Origin: Bacteroidetes bacterium UBA4009
Lineage (GTDB): Bacteria > Bacteroidota > Bacteroidia > NS11-12g > UBA9320
DNA: 6,643 nt
Assembly (NCBI GenBank): GCA_002384205.1
Contig: DGBH01000020.1
Coordinates: 8,994 to 15,636 of the forward strand
Direction: 5' to 3'
In this document: positions 1 to 6,147 of the stretch, in pieces
Layout of the letters: each line of letters begins with the position of its first letter
Position numbering within the stretch: the first letter of the stretch is position 1
The notes under the pieces: generated by a model
What the model was told of the DNA's origin: nothing
Databases searched by the model: none
Seen by the model: only the letters and a program-made list of their open reading frames with translations
Program-made: the position numbers and the translations under genes

Positions 1-21
1 AATCAACAATCAACAATCAAC
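1..21. repeat. Three perfect tandem copies of a heptamer, (AATCAAC)x3
   Basis: The window begins with AATCAAC repeated three times without mismatch, followed by AGC, where the periodicity ends. The array may continue to the left of the window, so the true copy number is unknown. The repeat has no stop codon in any + frame. It lies in the same open frame as the secreted protein that follows, where it reads NQQSTIN. Because 7 is not a multiple of 3, gain or loss of one copy would shift the frame of anything translated through it. Alternatively, it is a non-coding upstream repeat, and translation starts after it. Confidence 0.8.
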
Positions 22-600
22 AGCTTAGGCTCTAACCATTTAGGATTCAGAAAAGTTGTTAAATCTCTAACTTTCTTGTTTATAACATTTAGTGTTTTAT
101 CATTTAGTATCCCTTACAACAAGGACATAATCCCAGACAAATCATCTACTAATGAAGTGCAATCTAAAAACACAATCCCCGCAAGTTTTAATTTTACAAC
201 AATGATAGATTGCCACACCTATGTAGAATTCAGAGCCATTAACACAATTACGGGTGCCATAGGATCACTAGTACCCGTAACCTTTATTCATAGCATATCA
301 CCTTGGCCTTGTTCTTCCGCTTGCCCTTCTGGATCTGGCTCTATAATAAACATTGGTATGGGTAATAACACTGCTCCAATGACATTTACCGTCGATGTGA
401 CAATTCCTCTTGGACATTCTGGTCCTGACTGGGAAGTGGGCATGAGAATTGTAAGCACCAATGGTTATCTTCACCCAGTGCAGTGGGTTTCTTCTATAAA
501 TAGTTTTTCATCTTACGCCGGGGATACACGGTGTTGTGAGTTGGGATACGAGGCTAGTAAAAGCGGCAATGATTTCACAGTAGATGCAATATGTCCGTAG
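1..600 (+). CDS. Secreted protein of unknown function with six cysteines (5' end open at window edge)
   Basis: I do not recognise the family. The frame is open from base 1 to the TAG at 598-600 (199 codons visible) and contains no ATG before codon 68. The only plausible in-window start is TTG at 76, but that start would remove the basic residues (R17, K18, K21, counted from base 1) that precede the hydrophobic stretch LTFLFITFSVLSFSI. Together these look like a complete signal peptide, so I infer a start further upstream, possibly off the window. The mature part is rich in Ser, Thr, Gly and Asn, looks beta-rich, and carries six cysteines at codons 71, 104, 108, 178, 179 and 198 that could form disulfides after export. 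No sorting domain or lipobox is visible. Its 3' end overlaps the following T9SS cargo gene by 10 bases, which suggests co-translation and a joint role outside the cell. Coding status is fairly sure; function is unknown. Confidence 0.7.
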   Translation, partial: NQQSTINSLGSNHLGFRKVVKSLTFLFITFSVLSFSIPYNKDIIPDKSSTNEVQSKNTIPASFNFTTMIDCHTYVEFRAINTITGAIGSLVPVTFIHSISPWPCSSACPSGSGSIINIGMGNNTAPMTFTVDVTIPLGHSGPDWEVGMRIVSTNGYLHPVQWVSSINSFSSYAGDTRCCELGYEASKSGNDFTVDAICP

Positions 601-2627
601 CAAGAAACATCCTATTTTTATTTTTAATATTGTCAAGCTGGGAGGCATACTCCCAGTTTTTACAAAAAAATATTTACATCAACTATAAGTCTACTCGTTT
701 CTACAACGCCGATGACATACCCACTTATACCTCCAGTCAAAGCTATTCGACAAGACAAACCTACGTTACTAAGGGAAACGACCTGCTATATATTAATTCA
801 TTTGCAAAACAAGCTGCTTTCCGATATTCCGCCACAGAAGAAGACATTGTTACAATTGGCTATGTGAAAGCCGATACCGTTAGAAAAGGAATAGTACTTG
901 CCAAATGGAACGAAGATTTCTCGTCACGATTTTATGGTTTAATTACCTCTAGTCTGGAGGTAAACATTACCGAAATGACTATTTTAGAGGAAGACTCCAC
1001 CCTACTGCTCACCGTATATCACACCGGTGATACTTTATATTATAACCCACACAATCCCAACGATTACCTATTTACGCCTTGGAACACGAATACCAAACAA
1101 AGAAACTATACTGGCATCTTTCTAGACTTAGATTTTAATGTTACTAACGTGATTCCTTTTACAAAAGAATTAAATACAGTAGATCAACTTGAGATATGTG
1201 AAGCACAAGATGGTTTTATACTTAAAGGTACATCATTCTCAGTTGATACAACAAAAGTATACCTTAACGACACAGCATTAGCAATAGCTAGTGGCAGTAC
1301 CTTATTGGCAAAGTTCTCATCAACTGGCAACTATTTGTGGCACTACCATATAACATCAGGCCCTGAAGTAAATGTACTTGGAATAAAACAACCCCTAGAA
1401 AGTCCAATTTTACTTGACATCGTTGTTAATAGTTCTATTGACACACCCATTATTCTTAACAAAAATGAAATAGTAGTTTTTAAACCAAAATCACTTCAAA
1501 ATATAAGCATTAACCGTGCTAAGCACTATTTCTTCAAAATCGAATCCGATGGTTCATTCATAGAACTAGACACCCTTTCTGCGTTTCGTAAATTTCAAAA
1601 AGGACCGTATTTCGCCTTTGACGACCCGCGGCACATTGACCCTAGAAATATTCAAGTAATTGATGGTGGGTATGACTCCATAGCAATCTATAAAGGTGTG
1701 CGATATAAAAATTCTGATAACACCAACCTATTTGTTAGAACTGCGGACCAATCAATCGTAGATAACAGACCATTACTGAACAAAAGCGGTAGCGAATATT
1801 TTTCCATTTCGCGGCTTACATTGACGGAAAACGATACAAAAAACTATGCCTACCATGCTGATAGTTCATTAGGAGCTATTTTCAAACCCACAGAACAAGG
1901 GTACCAAACTACCGTTCTCGCTCGCTACGACAGTGGATATGATATATTATGGGCTAGAGCGTTTCACTACACCAACGCTTTCGTTTCTTTCAATAAGTAT
2001 AAAACGGTAATCAGCGGTCGATCCTATGGTCAGTCGCAGGACTTACATCCAGACATAACAGGTAACTCCCTAGATGAAACAAGGGAAGCAGGTATTACTG
2101 TTTACGATTGTGTCCCTATTGCCTATTTTAGGGCATCAGAGAATAAAGAATATAGTGTTCAGTTTGAAAATTTAAGTCACATGAAAGTGAACTATTACTG
2201 GGATTTTGGAGATGGGAATTCCTCCACAGAAATAAACCCACTACATAAATTCCCCAGAGTGTCCAATGTTTGGTATGTAGTGCGACTTATCACAGAAAAC
2301 CAATGTGGCAAAGACACTATAGAAATTCCTGTTTATATGGATCCTAACAACGTGGATGTGCCGAAACTAAGCTTCAACGCATATCTTAATGTTTATCCAA
2401 ATCCAGTATTTTCAGAATCCCAACTAACTCTTTTAGTTGCTCATTTCAGCGAGGCATGTAGTACAAAGTTAAGTTCAATGAAAGGAGTAACGGTCTGGGA
2501 GCAACAATCTATATCTACATCATCAGGACAAGTTACGTTTGATGTACCACATTTATCGCCTGGAGCTTATATAATGCATACAACCATAGGCACTGAGATT
2601 TACTCCAAAAAAATTGTAGTCAAGTAA
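591..2627 (+). CDS. T9SS cargo protein with PKD domain and type A C-terminal sorting domain
   Basis: This 678-residue protein is exported by Sec and then secreted or surface-attached by the type IX system. A signal peptide spans residues 1-21, with a hydrophobic core (ILFLFLILSS) and a likely cleavage at AYS-Q. Residues 22 to about 500 form a beta-rich body. Three similar segments there (about 238-250, 312-322 and 441-458), of the type LAKF-STGNYLW and LARYDSGYDILW, recall propeller or SBBP-like blades. A PKD domain covers about 507-583 with the hallmark YYWDFGDG around W537-G542. The C-terminal sorting domain covers about 598-678: it starts LNVYPNP (V601-P605), has LSPGAYIM near its end and finishes KKIVVK. 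The start ATG at 591 overlaps the previous gene by 10 bases and gives a complete signal peptide. No catalytic motif is visible, so adhesion, binding or a structural role is more likely than enzymatic activity. The T9SS assignment is firm; the ligand is unknown. Confidence 0.93.
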   Translation: MSVARNILFLFLILSSWEAYSQFLQKNIYINYKSTRFYNADDIPTYTSSQSYSTRQTYVTKGNDLLYINSFAKQAAFRYSATEEDIVTIGYVKADTVRKGIVLAKWNEDFSSRFYGLITSSLEVNITEMTILEEDSTLLLTVYHTGDTLYYNPHNPNDYLFTPWNTNTKQRNYTGIFLDLDFNVTNVIPFTKELNTVDQLEICEAQDGFILKGTSFSVDTTKVYLNDTALAIASGSTLLAKFSSTGNYLWHYHITSGPEVNVLGIKQPLESPILLDIVVNSSIDTPIILNKNEIVVFKPKSLQNISINRAKHYFFKIESDGSFIELDTLSAFRKFQKGPYFAFDDPRHIDPRNIQVIDGGYDSIAIYKGVRYKNSDNTNLFVRTADQSIVDNRPLLNKSGSEYFSISRLTLTENDTKNYAYHADSSLGAIFKPTEQGYQTTVLARYDSGYDILWARAFHYTNAFVSFNKYKTVISGRSYGQSQDLHPDITGNSLDETREAGITVYDCVPIAYFRASENKEYSVQFENLSHMKVNYYWDFGDGNSSTEINPLHKFPRVSNVWYVVRLITENQCGKDTIEIPVYMDPNNVDVPKLSFNAYLNVYPNPVFSESQLTLLVAHFSEACSTKLSSMKGVTVWEQQSISTSSGQVTFDVPHLSPGAYIMHTTIGTEIYSKKIVVK

Positions 2628-2711
2628 GTTAAATTCACGCTTTAGATGCTTTCAAATTTTATTCAGACAATATGTTTTAAAACCACTTAATAAAATAAAT
2701 ATCTTTGTACG
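2628..2711 (+). other. 84-base intergenic gap with no gene
   Basis: This AT-rich gap separates the T9SS cargo gene from the zinc-ribbon/MscS operon. I see no convincing hairpin followed by a T-run, so no intrinsic terminator can be called for the upstream unit. The right end holds the -7 promoter box listed separately. No small ORF or RNA is supported. Confidence 0.6.
2700..2707 (+). promoter_or_regulatory. Bacteroidota-type -7 promoter box TATCTTTG
   Basis: TATCTTTG matches the TAnnTTTG -7 consensus of Bacteroidota sigma-A promoters exactly. It ends only 4 bases before the ATG at 2712, so the transcript should start at or very near the start codon, giving a very short leader or none. No clear TTG -33 element is seen about 20 bases upstream; TTTT at 2675-2678 is the nearest candidate. 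It would drive the zinc-ribbon, MscS and hydrolase genes. Confidence 0.65.
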
Positions 2712-3083
2712 ATGGAGCAAAAGTTATGCTTGCATTGTGACAAAGGAATTATAGGTAGAGCGGATAAAAAATTCTGTGATAACCAATGCCGCAATGAATA
2801 CAATAATACACAGAACAGCATTTCTAACAATTACATTAGAAAGGTAAACCGTATTATTAAAAAAAACAGAAACATACTAGAAGAGCTCACTCCAAAAGAC
2901 AAGTCGATAAAGGTAGCTCACAAAGAACTCGCTAAATTGGGATTTAGCTTCGAATATTTTACCAATATCTATACGACCAAAGCTGACAAGACCTATTACT
3001 TTTGCTACGAATATGGCTACCTAGATTTAGGCAGCAATTACTACGCTTTAGTATATAATAAATCCTACTTAAACGAAGAATGA
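2712..3083 (+). CDS. Small protein with N-terminal four-cysteine zinc ribbon (DUF2116-like)
   Basis: This 123-residue cytoplasmic protein begins with a zinc-ribbon or treble-clef-like motif: C6-L-H-C9 and then F21-C22-D-N-Q-C26-R-N. Four cysteines spaced CxxC and CxxxC should bind one zinc ion. The family is common in Bacteroidota as an uncharacterised protein with a DUF2116-like ribbon; this is my recollection of the motif, not a search result. Residues about 35-75 are rich in Lys, Asn and Ile and probably helical (YIRKVNRIIKKNRNILEEL), with a basic face that could contact nucleic acid. The C-terminal part (about 76-120) is rich in Tyr. The start is set by the promoter box just upstream and by the cysteine motif, which begins at residue 6. 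Its stop overlaps the MscS start in an ATGA, which indicates translational coupling. No signal peptide or membrane segment is visible. The function is unknown. Confidence 0.85.
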   Translation: MEQKLCLHCDKGIIGRADKKFCDNQCRNEYNNTQNSISNNYIRKVNRIIKKNRNILEELTPKDKSIKVAHKELAKLGFSFEYFTNIYTTKADKTYYFCYEYGYLDLGSNYYALVYNKSYLNEE

Positions 3084-3937
3084 AAGAACTTATAGGAATC
3101 GAGATAATTAGTTTAGGAGATAACGCTTCTCTCACCGTAAGCAGTGTTCTGTATATGTCACTTGCCGGGATAATCATCTGGTTTTCGTATAGATGGATAA
3201 AAAAATTCACGCGACTATCCGTAAAATCAGGCAAACTAGATACTGGGAGAGAATTTGCTATTACCAAAATAACCAAGTACATCTTGATACTTATTTACTT
3301 GGTCATTATACTTGCTTCCATGCACGTAGACTGGAAAGTTTTTGCATTCTTGGCCCCTTTACTTATTGGCGTGGGTCTTGGTTTACAGCAAGTAGCTAAC
3401 GATCTTGTTTCGGGTATTATATTACTTGTAGAACCTTCCATACGTGTAAATGACGTAGTCGAAGTAGACGGTACAGTTGCCAAAGTAAAAGAAATTGGAC
3501 TTCGCACTTCTATGGTAGAAAGCAGAGACGGCGTAGCTATGATTATACCAAATCACATCTTAGTGAGTGAAAAACTAACTAACTGGAGTGCTAGTGACGC
3601 CGTAAATAGATTTAGTATAAAAATAGGAGTGGCATACGGTAGCGACGTAGAACTAGTTAAGAAAATACTTACAGAATGCGCTTGGCGACATAGTAAAGTG
3701 ATTACAAACCCAGCTCCCATTGTATTATTCCGTGATTTTGGAGAATCAAGTTTAGACTTTGAACTGGTATTTTGGAGTAACTTTCCTTTTGTAATAGAAA
3801 TTATAAAAAGTGATTTACGATTTTCGATAGAAGATGATTTTAGAAAAAACAAAGTGGTGATTCCTTTCCCACAAAGAGATTTACATATTATGGATCCAGC
3901 CCAAAAATCCTTAATCCAACGGAAACTTACGGAATAA
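3080..3937 (+). CDS. MscS-family small-conductance mechanosensitive channel
   Basis: This 285-residue inner-membrane channel would open under membrane tension to release solutes during osmotic downshock. Its length is that of the minimal E. coli-type MscS. Predicted membrane segments are about 20-38, 66-82 and the pore-lining third helix at about 88-118, which carries the Gly/Ala/Leu pattern LIGVGLGLQQVANDLVSGII. The signature of the beta domain follows (about 119-170: EPSIRVNDVVEVDG, then VKEIGLRTSMV and IIPNHILVSEKLTNWS). The cytoplasmic alpha/beta domain covers about 176-270 and ends in the typical IPFPQRDLHI (261-270). The ATG lies in an ATGA overlap with the zinc-ribbon gene, and a lipoprotein hydrolase gene follows after 21 bases, so the three are probably one operon. 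The family call is very sure. Physiological gating and ion preference cannot be read from the sequence, and I give no symbol because Bacteroidota carry several paralogues. Confidence 0.95.
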   Translation: MKELIGIEIISLGDNASLTVSSVLYMSLAGIIIWFSYRWIKKFTRLSVKSGKLDTGREFAITKITKYILILIYLVIILASMHVDWKVFAFLAPLLIGVGLGLQQVANDLVSGIILLVEPSIRVNDVVEVDGTVAKVKEIGLRTSMVESRDGVAMIIPNHILVSEKLTNWSASDAVNRFSIKIGVAYGSDVELVKKILTECAWRHSKVITNPAPIVLFRDFGESSLDFELVFWSNFPFVIEIIKSDLRFSIEDDFRKNKVVIPFPQRDLHIMDPAQKSLIQRKLTE

Positions 3938-3958
3938 TTCTCATACGTAAAAGAGGCC

Positions 3959-5056
3959 ATGAAATATCCATCCATACTTATTTTTGCCCTGCTCATCCTC
4001 ACGTCATCTTGCCGTGATGAAAAAGAGAATTGTTGCGACACCATTAACCAAGCATCACCATACTTCCCGCCCAATTCTAAAAATTGGGAAACCACGTCTC
4101 CCTCAAGTTTGGGCTGGAATACCGATAGTATACAAACCTTATACGACAATTTGGAGCTAAACGGTACCCGGGCGTATATCGTTTTAATCAATGGCAAAAT
4201 AGTCCTTGAAAAATACTGGGGTAAAAATATATTCAACAACTCAACCTTTGATACCAGTACAAATTGGTATTGGGCCTCTGCAGCGAAAACCTTAACCTCC
4301 TTTGCGGTGGGCAAGGCAGAAGAAGACGGAAAATTATCACTTGCACATAAAACATCCGACTATTTAGGCCTTGGCTGGACGTCTCTTAGCAGTGAGCAAG
4401 AAGATAAAATAACTATTAGGCATCTACTCACCATGACCAGTGGCCTAGACGACGCTACAGGTAATGCAGACAGCTGGCAACCTCAAGATCTTATTTACAA
4501 AACAGAAGCCGGTACGCGCTGGGCCTATCATAATGCACCCTATACCCTGCTTGATCAGGTGGTTGAAAATGCGGTTGGTCAAGATTTTGAGCCCTACTTT
4601 AATACTATTCTTCGCGATAAAATAGGAATGGACGGAAGTTGGATTTGGAGCGGTGATAATCACTTATACCTAAGTACAGCTCGCGCTGCCGCACGATTTG
4701 GAAACCTTATATTGAACAATGGAGTATGGGATGGAACTAGAATTCTTAACAAAGCATACGTAGATGTAATGACCAGTAAATCTCAGGAGATTAATCAAGC
4801 TTATGGTTACTTGTGGTGGTTAAATAACGCCAGTAGTTATAGAATACCGCAAAGTCAAATTGAATTCCCTGGCTCTCTTACTCCCAATGCTCCTTCAGAT
4901 ATGTACTCCGCTTTGGGAAAAAATGGGCAGTACGTTTGTGTAGTCCCATCTAAAAAAATGGTTCTCATTCGTATGGGTGACAATCCAGATGCCGCATTGG
5001 TTCCTTTTTTATCTCTTAATGATATTTGGAAAATGATGAATGGCGTAATGGAGTAA
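3959..5056 (+). CDS. Lipoprotein serine hydrolase of the beta-lactamase / class C penicillin-binding fold
   Basis: This 365-residue lipoprotein would hydrolyse an ester or amide bond through an acyl-enzyme serine; the substrate is unknown. The signal peptide ends in a lipobox LTSSC with Cys18 as the lipidated residue. The acidic, charged stretch RDEKE right after it resembles the lipoprotein export signals described for Bacteroidota surface lipoproteins, so it may be displayed on the cell surface. Active-site motifs are in order: SxxK as S107-A-A-K110, YxN as Y190-H-N192, and a third motif near G320-KNGQ (the place of KTG/HxG), followed by VVPSKKMVLIRMG. HLLTMTSGLDD (155-165) is the usual conserved helix of this family. 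AAAGA-type purines (AAAAGAGG) lie just before the ATG. The gene is 21 bases after the MscS gene. It could be an esterase, peptidase or amidase; resistance to beta-lactams should not be assumed. Confidence 0.92.
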   Translation: MKYPSILIFALLILTSSCRDEKENCCDTINQASPYFPPNSKNWETTSPSSLGWNTDSIQTLYDNLELNGTRAYIVLINGKIVLEKYWGKNIFNNSTFDTSTNWYWASAAKTLTSFAVGKAEEDGKLSLAHKTSDYLGLGWTSLSSEQEDKITIRHLLTMTSGLDDATGNADSWQPQDLIYKTEAGTRWAYHNAPYTLLDQVVENAVGQDFEPYFNTILRDKIGMDGSWIWSGDNHLYLSTARAAARFGNLILNNGVWDGTRILNKAYVDVMTSKSQEINQAYGYLWWLNNASSYRIPQSQIEFPGSLTPNAPSDMYSALGKNGQYVCVVPSKKMVLIRMGDNPDAALVPFLSLNDIWKMMNGVME

Positions 5057-5067
5057 TATATTGTCTA

Positions 5068-5676
5068 CTACCTATCTAAATCATACGTCAGGCCAACCGT
5101 AAACAATCTGTTATACCAACCATTACGACCAAACAACTGAGGTCCATTGGTAAGCGACGGAGAATTACGAATAGACAATAGTGAATATGTATGACGTAAA
5201 TCAAGACCTAACTTTTCCGTAAGATGATACGTACCGCCCAAATGAAAACCATACTCCATGAAGCCTAGATTAGTTTCTTCTCCAACAAAACCATTATCAT
5301 CTCTTTCATTTATCACATTTACCCCAACAGATAATCCGGAATATGGGGTTATTTTATCAAAACCTTGATATTTAATGAGTAAGGGTAGCTCAAGGTAATC
5401 ATAGCTCAATTTTAGTGTTGGTGAAGGATTCTCCGGATCTTGTACTTTTTTTGCTCCTTTCATACTATAGCGAAGCTCAAAGGCCAAATCCCAGTCTTCT
5501 TTTACTTCTCTATTTATTTGGATTCCAATATTAGCACCAAGTTTAGTATAGCCTCCTAATTGGTCACCATCTACCTGACTAAAATTAGCACTTACCAGCA
5601 ACTCCGCACCGAAGTCTTGTGCAAAAAGTACCTGACTATAAAATAGAATGACCGATAGTAAAATAATATTCTTCAT
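5068..5676 (-). CDS. Outer-membrane beta-barrel protein (porin-family, OMP_b-brl_2-like)
   Basis: This 202-residue protein has a Sec signal peptide (residues 1-19, cleavage at LFAQ, most likely A-Q) and then alternating hydrophobic and polar strands typical of a small eight-stranded barrel. Recognisable family traits are the early SQVDGDQLGGYTKLG segment (about 34-47), a strand of the FELRYSMKGAKK type (about 67-77), the conserved YLELPLLIKY (about 94-103), and a last strand NRLFTVGLTYDL near the C terminus. Family members in Bacteroidota are annotated only as porin family or outer membrane beta-barrel proteins; the cargo or role is unknown. The end is TYDLDR rather than a terminal aromatic residue, which is common in this group. 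It converges on the serine hydrolase gene with 11 bases between stop codons and is divergent from the TerB-like gene. Confidence 0.9.
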   Translation of the reverse strand: MKNIILLSVILFYSQVLFAQDFGAELLVSANFSQVDGDQLGGYTKLGANIGIQINREVKEDWDLAFELRYSMKGAKKVQDPENPSPTLKLSYDYLELPLLIKYQGFDKITPYSGLSVGVNVINERDDNGFVGEETNLGFMEYGFHLGGTYHLTEKLGLDLRHTYSLLSIRNSPSLTNGPQLFGRNGWYNRLFTVGLTYDLDR

Positions 5677-5683
5677 TTAGCTT

Positions 5684-5691
5684 CAAAAATA
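5684..5691 (-). promoter_or_regulatory. -7 promoter box TATTTTTG for the beta-barrel gene
   Basis: On the - strand this reads TATTTTTG, an exact match to TAnnTTTG. It ends 7 bases before the ATG of the beta-barrel gene, so the leader would be only a few bases. I found no clear TTG -33 element at the expected distance, which lowers confidence. Confidence 0.55.
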
Positions 5692-5693
5692 GA

Positions 5694-5701
5694 TAAACTT
5701 G
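5694..5701 (+). promoter_or_regulatory. Possible -7 box TAAACTTG for the TerB-like gene
   Basis: TAAACTTG matches TAnnTTTG with one mismatch and sits 19 bases before the ATG at 5721. It lies 2 bases from the - strand box of the divergent beta-barrel gene, so polymerases could compete for this 44-base region. No -33 element is evident. This is a tentative call. Confidence 0.35.
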
Positions 5702-5720
5702 CACATAGATTGTTTTAAGA

Positions 5721-6071
5721 ATGAACAGAAAAAATAAAGATGTAGCAGGGTTTCAGATATTAAATATTTTAGCTGAAGTAGACGGAAGTTTTGATCCCAA
5801 AGAAGGGCAGGTTATCATAGACTACATTATCCAAAATTTTCCGTTTGGAGGTAATCTAGAAGAAGCCACTGAAGAACTTAGCACCACGAGTACAGAAGAT
5901 TATCCTATTCTTCTTCAGAAATGTTCTGAAGATTTTTATGCCGATTCCACCGAAAAAGAACGCCTAGAACTCCTTGATTTTGCACTTAAGTTAATAAAGG
6001 CAGACGATAAAATTGCTGAGATGGAAAACTTAATGGTGAACCGATTATACCAATATTGGGACATTAATTAA
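5721..6071 (+). CDS. Small TerB-like helical protein
   Basis: This 116-residue, acidic, all-helical, soluble protein resembles the TerB (tellurite-resistance B) fold. That fold has two helical halves, each with an acidic loop before a helix with conserved Glu. The first is AEVDGSFDPKEGQVI (about 18-32, with D21, D25 and E28). The second is IKADDKIAEMENLMV (about 92-106, with D95, D96, E100 and E102). These acidic clusters are thought to bind divalent metal in TerB proteins. Length is slightly below the usual 140-150 residues of TerB. No signal peptide is present. It stands alone: no terZ, terC or terD-like gene is in the window, so a tellurite role should not be inferred. A strong hairpin terminator lies 14 bases after the stop. 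The family call rests on pattern and hydrophobicity only. Confidence 0.65.
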   Translation: MNRKNKDVAGFQILNILAEVDGSFDPKEGQVIIDYIIQNFPFGGNLEEATEELSTTSTEDYPILLQKCSEDFYADSTEKERLELLDFALKLIKADDKIAEMENLMVNRLYQYWDIN

Positions 6072-6085
6072 GTTCTAAAACAGCA

Positions 6086-6123
6086 AAAAAAAAGGATTTG
6101 TCTTTCGACAAATCCTTTTTTTT
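6086..6123. terminator. Bidirectional intrinsic terminator, 17-bp perfect stem
   Basis: An A-run and AGGATTTGTC (ending 6102) pair perfectly with GACAAATCCT and a T-run (6107-6123) around a TTTC loop. The core stem is 9 bp of mixed sequence, extended by 8 A:T pairs. On the + strand it ends in eight T and follows the TerB-like gene. On the - strand the A-run becomes a T-run and would terminate the aldehyde dehydrogenase transcript coming from the right. Confidence 0.92.
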
Positions 6124-6147
6124 ATGGGTCACGTTATTAGACCAAGG

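Noticed and set aside
76..78. TTG as the start of the first secreted protein
   Set aside because: It would begin inside the hydrophobic core and lose the Arg/Lys residues needed before a signal peptide core; the frame is open further upstream.
2959..3282. A 107-codon - strand frame
   Set aside because: It is antisense to the zinc-ribbon and MscS genes and shows no domain or promoter of its own.
3553..4314. A 253-codon open frame on the - strand
   Set aside because: It runs antisense across the strongly supported MscS and serine hydrolase genes, has no recognisable domain, and its composition is that of a reversed coding region.
3959..5056. A beta-lactam resistance gene
   Set aside because: SxxK and YxN motifs are shared by many esterases and peptidases of this fold; the lipoprotein form and GKNGQ third motif do not indicate an antibiotic-hydrolysing class C enzyme.
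5721..6071. Part of a tellurite-resistance or defence ter cluster
   Set aside because: No other ter genes or defence genes are next to it, and its flanks are a beta-barrel gene and an aldehyde dehydrogenase.
6086..6123. Inverted repeat as the end of a mobile element
   Set aside because: It is a short stem with flanking A and T runs between two converging genes, which fits a bidirectional terminator; there is no transposase or target duplication.
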